Below, in pieces: positions 54,960 to 64,000 of a stretch of DNA of 64,000 nucleotides. This stretch comes from Haematococcus lacustris (taxonomy: Eukaryota > Chlorophyta > Chlorophyceae > Chlamydomonadales > Haematococcaceae): positions 7,466,284 through 7,530,283 of the forward strand of contig JASKMD010000014.1 in assembly GCA_030144725.1 (NCBI GenBank), in the 5' to 3' direction. Every line of letters begins with the position of its first letter. Position 1 is the first letter of the stretch. A program made the translations under genes and the position numbers. Below the pieces are notes generated by a model. It did not search any database, was not told the DNA's origin, and saw only the letters and a list, made by a program, of their open reading frames with translations.

Positions 54960-55154
54960 GTGCCCTATGATGATATTGTTGTAAATGATGACGATGAGCT
55001 GAGTGTGTACATGGCTGCAGTTGCAGTGCGCACCTTGGGCAAGAAGCTGGGCGTGACGATATTGAACGAGTATTGCAAGGCAGTGGGGTTATATGTGCCA
55101 GCCGGCACCTTGCGTTTGGCCGGCACCTACGGTAAATGGTGCTGGAGCATCTGA
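54960..55154 (+). CDS. Small ORF, 64 residues, weak SAP-like pattern
   Basis: Reads an acidic start (DDIVVNDDDELSVY) and a helix-turn-helix-like stretch (TILNEYCKAVGLYVPAGTL) that resembles the LxxYLxxxGLxxxGxKxxL pattern of SAP DNA-binding motifs. Composition is more gene-like than the surroundings. It may be an exon or a transposon fragment; the link to the TTTAAC stretch just upstream is unknown. Confidence 0.3.
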   Translation: MPYDDIVVNDDDELSVYMAAVAVRTLGKKLGVTILNEYCKAVGLYVPAGTLRLAGTYGKWCWSI

Positions 55155-55699
55155 CTGAGCAGGCAGAGTGCGATTGATCTGGCTGTAAGATGACGTTGAG
55201 AAAACGGGGCTCCATGCAAGTGTACCGCAACGGAGAACTCTGCATCCTGCGTCGTGGGTGTTGTAAAGCAGCTCATTTGAGTGCTTGCATGTCTCGGTAC
55301 GGCCACGGCAACTGAACCATGTGGTGTTGCAGGCATGAGAGGCCAGTGGACCAGTGACTGGTGAAGGTCACGCTCTTAAAATCAACATGCCTTTGAACGG
55401 TATGCTTCCTACCTACCAAGCTGAAGAAAAGTGATGCAGAAAAATGACAGATCGAGACAAACACCAGTTTGAAACAATGGCACCTTTCAGTCGGCTGCGA
55501 CATTCCCCTACCCCCTTCATTCGACCCTGAACAAAGCGATGATGTCAATGAACGAACTGATTGAACTGATGGCAAATGCACTGCTGACACCTAGACTGCT
55601 GACACCTTACCTGACTAGACCGCCTATACTAGGTCCCACACTCCCAGTCCATGGGTGGCGAGGCCAGCCCACCAGACGTCCTCTTGTAACCGTTGCCAC

Positions 55700-57017
55700 A
55701 TCACACATCACACCCTAGGTGGTGGCCTGGCCACAGCCTTGCTGGGTGGCTTGGGCGGACGTGGCTTGGGTGGCAGTGGGGGTGGCTTTGGCTTGCGAGG
55801 TGGTGGCGGCGGTCGCTTGCCTTGAGGCCGTGGCGGTGCCCTCAGCTGCGCGGTGGTAGGCATTTCGCACACAGCGGCGGCCACATCGGAGCAGAGCGTG
55901 AACTGGATCAGTGGGCAGCTGCCCCCATATGCCTCTGCACCGACATTGAACACTGTTGCGCAGCATTCCAGGCTTTCCGTGGCTGCAAAGCGCTTGGTGG
56001 GGCAGCGATGCAGGGAGAGGGACCCGAGCTGGGTGCGGATGAATGCAGGCGATGCACCGTTGTCCCACCTGCAGCAGCAGCAGCAGCAGCAGGGACAGGA
56101 TGGCATGCGAACACAAGGGAGCCGCATGGGCAGGGTTATGCGTGAGGTTGAAGGATCTCAGTGGGGGCTGGGAACTGAGGATGGGCAGGTCCTGATGCAG
56201 ATGTGACTCATGCCCACCAGAGCTGAGTCTGCAGCTGAGCAACTGTCTGCAGCAACTTGGCAAACACCATGTGATGATGATGACGATGTAAGTGATGCCC
56301 AGCAGAGGAAGCAGCAGCACAAGGCAACAGCATAGCTTAGATGGCTGCTGCAGTGTTCAGGCAAGTTACGCTTAACAAGGAGCACCCCAGACCAGTTTGG
56401 ACTGACATGAGCGCAGAAGACATTAGGATGGTGGCTTCTGCAGCACCCTCCCCCCAGTTTTGCTGCAGCTGCCGAGCTGTGACTGGCAGCTTCTTAGGCA
56501 GGGCTGCCGTCTTTGGGGTAGCTGGAGGGATTCTGATACGCAGGCCAATCCACATTGTAGCTCCAGTGTTCGAGCCCACAAGGGCCTCCTTATATAGCCC
56601 ACCTGCATGGAAGCAGTTCACATATAAGGGAAAAGCCGTCTCTACAAAGCCTGGAGAGCTTATGGTGAATGCAGTGGTTAGTGGCGAAGTCAGTGGCGGT
56701 GAGGACATAACGAGGCTTGTGAAGCTCAAGAAGCAAGACAGTGGCATTGGGAGGTACACACGACCTGTGATGTCGGACATGCCTCTCAACCCCATCAGGC
56801 TGCCTCCTATAGCCTGGCAGCTTGTAGCTGCGGCTGTGTAGTTTTGGACGTCAAGCACTTGCTGCAGGCGCAGGTCTCCAGCATCGGTAACGAAGCTTGG
56901 GCCGAGCTGCAAGCCATGCGCCCATCGGCACAGGCTCCACAGGTACACTGCAATCGGGTGAGCCAAAATTGTTTTCCGGCAGTTGCGGTTACGATACATC
57001 TGGTCAACAATTACCAA
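55700..57017 (-). other. Possible secreted Pro/Cys-rich protein gene, strand ambiguous
   Basis: Minus-strand pieces look coding: 55,708-56,070 reads GASPAFIRTQLGSLSLHRC, a Cys-containing stretch (SLECCATVFNVGAEAYGGSC, FTLCSDVAAAVCEM) and a C-terminal RPPPPPRKPKPPP tail, behind a CAG acceptor at about 56,072. 56,830-56,970 reads DVQNYTAAATSCQAIGGSLM. Together these suggest an extracellular hydroxyproline-rich protein. However, the plus strand at 56,341-56,841 is open for 166 residues with equally plausible composition, and exon phases could not be settled. Confidence 0.3.
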
Positions 57018-57411
57018 GCGCAGCAGCAGCTGACAGTTCGCGCATTCGACCAGTAGTGACGTTAGGATACTGAGCTTCGGCTTAATACTCTAACGAAAAG
57101 TTCACTGAGGAGTGAGGGTCCGCAAGCCGCGTGGAGAAGGCTAACGAGTCGGGGCTGTTCTGCATGATGCCTGTATGAAACAAGACTGCATTCTACATTT
57201 GGTGCATTCGAGTACATCCGCACCCATGATGCCATGATTACCGCTTACGCTTAGCGCAGCAGCCGTCGACAGTTTACGCATTTGCAGGGTAGTGACGTTA
57301 GGATACTGAGCTTCGGCTTAATACTCTAACAAAAAGTTCACTGAGGAGTGAGGATCCGCAAGCCGCGTGGAGAAGGCTAACGAGTCGGGGCTGTTCTGCA
57401 TGATGCCTGTA
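57018..57411 (+). repeat. Two-copy direct duplication, period about 235 bp
   Basis: About 158 bp at 57,018-57,177 recurs at 57,253-57,411 with few changes. Shared landmarks: CGCAGCAGC, GACAGTT, TAGTGACGTTAGGATACTGA, TAATACTCTAAC, GCGTGGAGAAGGCTAACGAG, GCATGATGCCTGTA. Confidence 0.9.
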
Positions 57412-57487
57412 ATACGTGTATCGATACAAGAAATACACGTATATTCGTGTATTTTCTTGTATTTCCTGTATCGATACACGTATTACC
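57411..57487. repeat. 76-bp AT-rich palindrome
   Basis: Arms AATACGTGTATCGATACA and TGTATCGATACACGTATT enclose inner arms AAATACACG/CGTGTATTT around a TATATT loop, with a small mismatch between them. It sits exactly at the end of the second duplicated copy, replacing the sequence that follows copy one, as if inserted there. Confidence 0.9.
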
Positions 57488-57883
57488 CATCGCTGCAAGC
57501 AACACAACAAGCTGCTGCATTGACAGCCGCCCAAACCCAGCCATGAGCGCAAGCCTCAAGTCCGCTAGCCCATAGGCTGGCTACTGGCTGCTTCACACTG
57601 ATGGTGATGTTAGGTTGCAGTCATTTGGTACTTCGGACGCGCACCAAGCAGCTGTCAGGTGTCGGTGCCTTCATCGATGTGGTACTCTTGTGTTGCATGA
57701 TATGCTTATCTTGAGCTGCTGTGTGCCCAGTGCTCTGTTGTCATGACGATGTGCGTGTAGCTGCCCGTCATGGTGCTTGGCTTGGACAGGTGTGCTGTTT
57801 CGGTTCGGAATGTGTGCCATCGCGGACCTCTGCTAGTGACAACTATTTCGTTCCGGTGCAGAGTTGGGCAAACCTGCTTCCAG

Positions 57884-58751
57884 CTTTTGGAGGAGGCGTC
57901 GAAGGCCCCTACAACCAGCGCAGAGCGTGGGTCACAGCTGTAGACTGCCCCGTGCTCATGGCCACTGTGCGCCGCATGACTTCGCTCTCGTGTTACGACA
58001 TGCTACTACAGGCGTGGATGAGCTGCTCGCCAGGTGACCGAGGTAGCTTGTGGGGGGAGGAGCAGGGAAGCAGCAACTCCCAGCACAAGCTCTGTTGTGT
58101 CACACTGCATGCAGCCTTGCCCACATCTATGGGCGCAACTTTGGGAAAGCCCTGGAGATTGTCGACCAGGGGCTGGTGGCTTGCTTACAAGGAGAGCAGA
58201 GTGGGCGTCAAATCTTCCAGGCAAGTGCCACCCCTTCTATCCAAGAATGTACCAAGTGAAGCATTAGCACTGGTGGCAAAGAAATGAAGTGCGAGGAGTG
58301 TGGTGCGTGTAGTTGAGGAACCTGACAGAGGTGGTGCAGGTGCAAGGGAAGACGGCAGCTGACAAGTACCTAGTCTTCCCAGCTCATTTCTGCTCCTGCC
58401 AAGCCTTTTTCTACGAGGTGGTCAACAAAGGCGAAGCCGTGTGCGTGAGTGCCAAGCCCCCATTAAGCTGTCACAACACGTTGTACATACCTTGTCTTTG
58501 GTGGTGCTGATTACTGCTGATGTTGATGCTACTACCGCCGTTGCTGCTCACAGCATTCAATTTAGGGCTAGGGGTGGGATGGGGTATGGCAGCTGGATGG
58601 TGTTTGTCAAAGAGGGTGTCAGGGAACAGTTTGTGCCTGGCTGCAGTGCAAGCACCAACTGGCTGCTCGGGTGAGCTGGAGTTTGCAACGCTGCCCAGTG
58701 CTGGTGGTCAGTGATGTGCAGTTGGCTCAGTTCCTTATCAATGCCTCATAA
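57884..58751 (+). CDS. SWS1/ZSWIM7 homologue, Shu-complex SWIM protein (first exon missing)
   Basis: Five phase-matched exons: 57,884-57,926; 58,012-58,033 (22 nt); 58,115-58,220; 58,340-58,444; 58,647-58,751 with TAA; 381 nt, 126 residues. Landmarks follow ZSWIM7 order: VDELLASLAHIYG, KALEIVDQGLVACL, SGRQIFQ, then the SWIM zinc motif CSC, 15 residues, CKH, and a tail RCPVLVVSDVQLAQFL. The CSC-to-CKH spacing and the tail length equal my recollection of the human protein. With its partner SWSAP1 (or other Rad51 paralogues) SWS1 promotes Rad51-dependent homologous recombination. The intron after 58,220 begins GCAAGT, a GC-AG intron. The starting exon (perhaps 10-15 residues) is not identified. 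Confidence 0.88.
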
Positions 58752-60753
58752 GAGTGACCAACCATGTCATGCACCGCCTCTGTCATCACTGATGACTCAT
58801 CAGACCTTGCTAGTGCATGCTCAGCCATAACCCCGCAGAGCTATTGTGTCTACAACAATGCCCCCAAGACTGCCACCCTCATGAGCTTTTGCCTAGTCTT
58901 GAACGGACTATAAGTCAGGTGGAATAGGTTTACTATATTTAAGTCGTTGCTAACTACATGACCAGGTAACTTACCACCTGCTGCTGACTGGTTGCCCCTG
59001 CTGTTGCTGTGCTTGCTCTACCTTCCTTTTCGTATTGACGCGTTTTCCATGCTTGTACTACCGGTGATGTTCAAGCAACTAGTAGCATCGGCTCCTTCCA
59101 CTACACAAGCACCGCATGGATCCGCAGGGGCAGTTGAACAGTACAGCTGTGGCTTGGCATCTTGCCCTCGGCAGCATGTGGTGCCTCACACAGAGCAGAG
59201 AGGATGCACATAATGCGGGCGGGAGTTTAATTGTGGAGATGGAGGTCGATGCCATACCAGGCTGGCGGCGTAATGGTGTAAACCAACAGTGTCCTCGGGT
59301 GGCGGGTGGTAGGGACGGGTGGCCGCAGGCAGAGGGAGACAGTCGGGGCTCGTGTTCGAACGGACAGTTTCCTTGCTGACTTGTGCGCCATCGCTTTGCA
59401 AATGGGTACCAGCTCTGCCATACAACTACCTGTATGGCAGTAGATGTATCTCAATGCTATGTTACATACTTACGACTTCTAAGTTGTTCTAAGCATTTAA
59501 CCAACAACCGAGTTTAAGTAAACAATAAACCGGTTGGCACCATGAGACACGCATGAGGCCTGCCTGAGTAGAGGCCTAAAACGCCAGTCCAGTCTGACGC
59601 TGCTGGGCAGCACACCGTTGAGTACCTCGCCGCCTGTGATGCCAGTGCATCCAGCTGAGCGGTGCTTCCGTTTTCCCGTCTTGACGCTCTATCCGAAAAG
59701 GGTTGTCACAACGCCGGCCATCTTCCGCAAAACAGGAGCGAACAAACAGATGCACCGGCGCTCGTGCGTGTTGGATCCCCAGCTCGGGTACCTTACATTA
59801 CGTAGTAGCATATCCAAGATCGCAGCAGCAAGCGAGGCTCGCCACATCACATATCTCGTTTTCCAAAATTCACACTCACGAGGTACAAGCATTGCGGCTT
59901 CCCCTGCATCAGAAGCCGGCCGCGCTCGCGACACACTGCATGGCGCCCTTGACCCATTGCCGACAGCAAGCAAGCTTAGAGACGCTTGCACGCAACACCG
60001 TCGTGCACAATGCTGGTCTTGAAGTGTGTGGTGTGCAACTCCTGAGTATGGGGCAATGCCTGGAGGTGTCCAGTGTGGTGCCATAGCTCCTCTAGCGCAG
60101 CAGCAGGGCACGATGGCAGTCACGTCCACGCAGGGGGAACATGGCTCAGGAGGGCACATGACCAGGCAGCCAGGCTGACGGCTCAGGCGGTGTTCATCAA
60201 CCCACACACATTGCAGCTAGACAGGCCAGTCAGGGGCCAAGGCACCACGGACAGCTTCACAGATGCGTCTACACCCTGACCCTCACACCCAACCCGCCTA
60301 CACCCTGCCCCTCACACCAAACCAGCCAAGCCCTGCGTGGCATCACCGTACGATGGACGGCAGGTATCAGGTATCAGCTATGCACCCCACATGCAGCAGC
60401 CCCAGGCCCAGCCCCATGGGCGCAAGCTTGAAACCTCCCCCCGGCACATGGAGCTCATGGGGCCCATGGAGCGCCTCGGCTGCAGCCCCTGCCCCTGCGC
60501 TGTAGGGGGGGTGGTGGCAGCAGAGGTGGCAGCTACGACCTGTGGGCAGGCCTTCGCACCGCCCACTGGTGCTGCCCTAGGGGTCATAAGGGGTGTGGTG
60601 GCTGGCTGTGGGCAGCCCAAATGAGCCCTGGGTGCTGTGGGCGCCCCTTGTGGCCTCCCCTCCCCTCCCCTCCCCTTGGTTGGCTTTAGGGAGGTGCGTG
60701 GGAGGATGCTGGGGCACTCGCCAGCAGAGGTGGTGTGGTGTGTTGGTAGGGGG
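58752..60753. other. Intergenic, no gene supported
   Basis: Several short open frames on both strands but no phase-consistent model, motif or repeat of note. It includes the 3' flank of gene E after its stop at 60,754. Confidence 0.45.
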
Positions 60754-63700
60754 TCAGCGCTGGAGCTGTGCCAGCTGGGCCTCCACCTCCTGGCGCAGGA
60801 GTGTCGTCTCCTCAGCCATCCTGCACACAGCCAGGGGGCAAGGCAACTGGAGCGGGGCAGCTGGCAGGGGCTTGGCAGCAGGGGTGTGAGGGGGAGGGGG
60901 AGGGGGAGGGGGAGGGGGAGGGGGAGGGGGAGGGGGAGGGGGAGGGGGAGGGGGAGGGGGAGGGGGAGGGGGAGGGGGAGGGGGAGGGGGAGGGGGAGGG
61001 GGAGGGGGAGGGGGAGGGGGAGGGGGAGGGGGAGGGGGAGGGGGAGGGGTGCCAACCAGCGCAGGTCACACACATGCCTAGCCCCCTCCTGCCCCTCATT
61101 CTAAACTCACACGTCTGTCAGCAGCGCGTACTCTGAAGCCATGGCTGCGACACCCTGACTAGGGCTGCTGGCTGTGTAGGGCTGCCCCGAGGGCTCTGCC
61201 GCCAGCTGCACGCCCTCTGCCACAGAGTGAGCGCGGCTGGCCCAGTCGCGCAGGCGGCAGTCCAGGCCAGCCCAAGCAGCTGCGGGCAGCCGTGGCTTCA
61301 ACTTCACCACAGCGCCCAGCTGCAGCGTGCCCTGCGCAGCAAGTCAAGGGGGGGGCCAGAGGCCAGACTGGTCAAGCCCCACCCCCCCTGTGGCCCCACC
61401 CCCCCTGTGGCCCCACCCCCCTGTGGTCCCACCCCCCTGTGGCCCCACCTTCAGGAGGTTCTGCACCATGGTTCGAAACACAGTCTCAATCTGAGGCCTG
61501 AGCTGCAGCAGCCTCAGCAGCAGCCCGCTCAGCGCACTGATCTGCGCAGACCCGAACCCCCCTTCCCCCCCCCCCCTGCACTCACCCCCCAGCCCATCCA
61601 CCCCTGGCCCCCCCTGCCCAGCCCCCCTCACCCCCAACACGCTGCTGCACCGCCCCCCCAGCGCCCCCCCCTCTGACCCTCGCTCCCCCCGCAGCAGCAG
61701 CAGGTCCCCCCCGCCCCACTCCCCCCTACCCAGCTCAGGCAGTTCCCCCGGGGAGTGGCCCAGACCAGAGGTGGGGGGCCCCCCACCCCCCCCTAGGGCC
61801 CCGTCCCCCCCTATGCTGGATGTGCCGGCAGCAGGGCCGGAGTCTGCCTGGTGGGGCTCCTCCCCTGCAGCGGAGGGGGGGTCTCCGGGGAGGTATCGCA
61901 GCGTGCTGCGGTGTGCCATCCTCCCGGAGCTGTGCTGCTGGGCAGGCGCAGCAGGTGGGGAACCCTGCCCCTGCCCCTGAGCTTCACCCTGCCCCTGCCC
62001 CTGACCTTGACCTTGACCCTGATCTTGACCCTGACCTTCACCTTGCAAGAAGACTGGTGAGGGGGGGTTGCAGCCCCCAGCCGTGGCCCCTGCCCGCCCT
62101 GACGCCTGCTGCTCCCCCCCCCCCTTCACCCAGGAGCCGGGGCCCTGCTGCTGCCCCAGCTCCCCAGCATGGCTCCACAGGATGTCAGGAGCAGCAGCAG
62201 CATGGGGTGCGTCTGCTTGCATGGATCCGGCCTCATCTGGGGCAGGGTAGGCTAGCCAGGCTGCTGCTGCACCACCCCCCTGACCCGCTTCCTGCCCTTG
62301 CACAACATCCACATACCCTGCCGCTCCTTTCTCAGGCTGCCAATCGCAAGTTTCGACCTGCTGCCCCTGCCCCTGGCCCTGGCCCTGCCCCGCCTGCACT
62401 GCTTGCCCCCACACCCCGGCCATGTCTACACCCTTGTTCTGGCATCCCTCCCCGCCCGGGCCCTGGGTCCACCCAGCCTCCTCATCCTGATGGTCCTGCA
62501 GGTCAAGTCGGGTGGGGTGGGGTGGGGTGGGGTGGGGTGGGGTGGGGTGGGGTGGGGTGGGGTGGGGTGGGGTGGGGTGGGGTGGGGTGGGGTGGGGTGG
62601 GGTGGGGTGGGGTGGGGTGGGGTGGGGTGGGGTGGGGTGGGGTGGGGTGGGGTGGGGTGGGGTGGGGTGGGGTGGGGTGGGGTGGGGTGGGGTGGGGTGG
62701 GGTGGGGTGGGGTGGGGTGGGGTGGGGTGGGGTGGGGTGGGGTGGGGTGGGGTGGGGTGGGGTGGGGTGGGGTGGGGTGGGGTGGGGTGGGGTGGGGTGG
62801 GGTGGGGTGGGGTGGGGTGGGGTGGGGTGGGGTGGGGTGGGGTGGGGTGGGGTGGGGTGGGGCACCTTGCGGGCAGTAAAGTGTTTCTTGGTCACACCTC
62901 CCCCCTCACTGACTGAACCAGTGTCAGTGCTAGCACTGCGCTTCCTTGTAGGAGGAGCTTCAACCTGTGATCAGGGAGGGGTGGGAGGGTGGAAAGGGCA
63001 GGGAGGGGTAGGGAGGGGTGGGAGGGTGGAAAGGGCAGGGAGGGCCAGGGAGGGTCCTCACCTTTTGACAACCTGTTATTCCTGGCCGGCCATTGCTTAA
63101 AGCTGCATGACCAAGGGCAGGGCCAGCTGCTTGAGGGGGCAGGTGGTGAACACTTCGGTCGGTGCTCTGCCCCTGCCCCTGCCCCTGCCCCTGCCCCGGA
63201 CAAACAAAACCTCCTCTGATTGCTAGTGGCGGGCTGTCCTCTCTCCATGGGGGGCTGTCCATGATCACAATCAAGGGTGGGGACATTTGAAAGCTGCTGC
63301 CCGGCTCAATGAAACTACTAGGCCCCTGCCCCTGACTCAGCCCCTGACCCCGGCCCTGGTGCCGCCCCTGTGTTTCCTCACTGCCCTGCTGCACGTGCTG
63401 GGAAGAGTTGTAAGGGAAGCCACTGGCTGGCGGCGGCTGCAGGCTGCTGGCATTAGGGCGGGCTGCTGGCATACTGGGCTGCGCAGTCAGGCGGGTGTAT
63501 CCTGATGAGGCAATGCTGGGGGCGGGTGCGGGGGCTGGGGGGGCAGCCAGGGGCACCCATGCTGCATGGGGGCTGCTGCCGGCCCACCCCCCTTCGTCTG
63601 GGAAGGGGTGTCTGGGCCAACTGGTCTGAGGCAGGGTGGTGCTGACGCGAAGAGTCGATCCCGGGACCAGCAGTGCAGGCTGCTGGGGCTGCTGCTGATG

Positions 63701-64000
63701 CTGAGGCTGACGCTGCTGCTGGGGCTGGAGGGAGGACTGGGAGGGCTGCCGAAGGGGTGGGGGGTGCTCTCCCGCTCGGGCCTGCTGCTGCTGCTGGGGG
63801 GGGGGGGCCTGCGCTGCCCTGGCTTGCTGCTGTGAGGTGCTGGGGGGAAGGGGGCCCTGGGCTGCGCTGCCGCCCTGGACAGGCCAGGCTGGGGTGGTGA
63901 AGGAGGGGGAGGGGGCGGGGGCGGGCCGGCTGCGGCGTGAGGTGGAGGTGGGGGGGTTGGTGGGTCCCTCCACACAGCTGCCATTGCCAGCGCCCCCCAC
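60754..64000 (-). CDS. Gene E: Gln/Pro/Gly-rich protein, 5' partial at window edge
   Basis: Minus-strand exons, 5' to 3': 64,000 (open at edge)-63,062; 62,964-62,866; 62,495-61,449; 61,331-61,111; 60,820-60,754 (TGA). All junctions are GT-AG with matching phases; 2,373 nt, 790 residues visible. The first part is Pro/Gln-rich low complexity with GQGQ runs. A short basic exon follows (VEAPPTRKRSASTDTG). The 1-kb exon ends in ALSGLLLRLLQLRPQIETVF. The last two exons look structured: AAAWAGLDCRLRDWASRAHS, then a C-terminal coiled coil (EETTLLRQEVEAQLAQLQR). No family is recognised. An intrinsically disordered regulator with a helical C-terminus is the most that can be said. Confidence 0.7.
60888..61049. 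repeat. (GGGGGA)n array in the last intron of gene E
   Basis: About 27 perfect hexamers lying between the minus-strand exons ending at 61,111 and starting at 60,820. Confidence 0.98.
62510..62862. repeat. (GGGGT)n array filling an intron of gene E
   Basis: About 70 perfect copies. On the minus strand the gene E donor (AAG then GTGCCCCACCCC, 62,865 downward) runs straight into the array, and the next acceptor (CTTGACCTGCAG) lies 15 bases beyond its other end. The intron is therefore almost entirely array. Confidence 0.97.

Overview
The window is nuclear DNA from a eukaryote. It has GT-AG (and one GC-AG) introns, a eukaryotic ribosomal protein (eL42), a SWIM-domain recombination protein, an octotricopeptide-repeat-like protein and several retrotransposon classes. 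High GC, extreme simple-sequence content, alanine- and glutamine-rich linkers and the OPR-like gene point to a chlorophycean (volvocalean) green alga, with a Haematococcus-like genome as my best guess. That assignment is inference. A run of exactly 500 Ns marks an assembly gap, so this is a scaffold.

Layout. 1-3.2 kb: a LINE-type non-LTR retrotransposon on the minus strand, with ORF1 and the endonuclease part of ORF2 separated by one in-frame TAG. 4.7-5.8 kb: a perfect CCCCG pentamer array. 5.9-9.9 kb: a degenerate, repeat-rich minus-strand coding region split by a young, apparently intact Ty3/Gypsy chromovirus at 9,899-16,110, with matching 405-bp LTRs and a 5-bp target duplication. 16.4-20.9 kb: an old Ty3-like gag/protease relic containing three terminal-inverted-repeat DNA elements and a tRNA-derived SINE. 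21-32.1 kb: satellites, including two inverted arrays of a 44-bp unit, hairpin arrays, intron-like 66-77 nt cassettes and a 1.35-kb CTGGG array.

Genes from 32.5 kb onward, mostly assembled by hand from exons. They are: the last exon of an unknown gene (32.5-33.3 kb); gene A, a 14-exon coiled-coil protein of about 1,676 residues (34.45-45.27 kb); gene B, a helical protein of unknown function running into the gap (45.6-49.4 kb); eL42 (50.1 kb); an OPR-like organelle RNA-binding protein (minus, 51.9-53.9 kb); a homologue of the Shu-complex protein SWS1/ZSWIM7 (57.9-58.75 kb); and gene E, a Gln/Pro/Gly-rich protein entering from the right edge (minus, 60.75-64.0 kb). Exon phases agree throughout genes A, B, E and SWS1, which is the main support for these models. 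I see no operon-like or pathway linkage among the genes.

Many long open frames here are artefacts. Pentamer, hexamer and 44-bp arrays lack stop codons in several frames and yield meaningless ORFs of up to about 850 residues.
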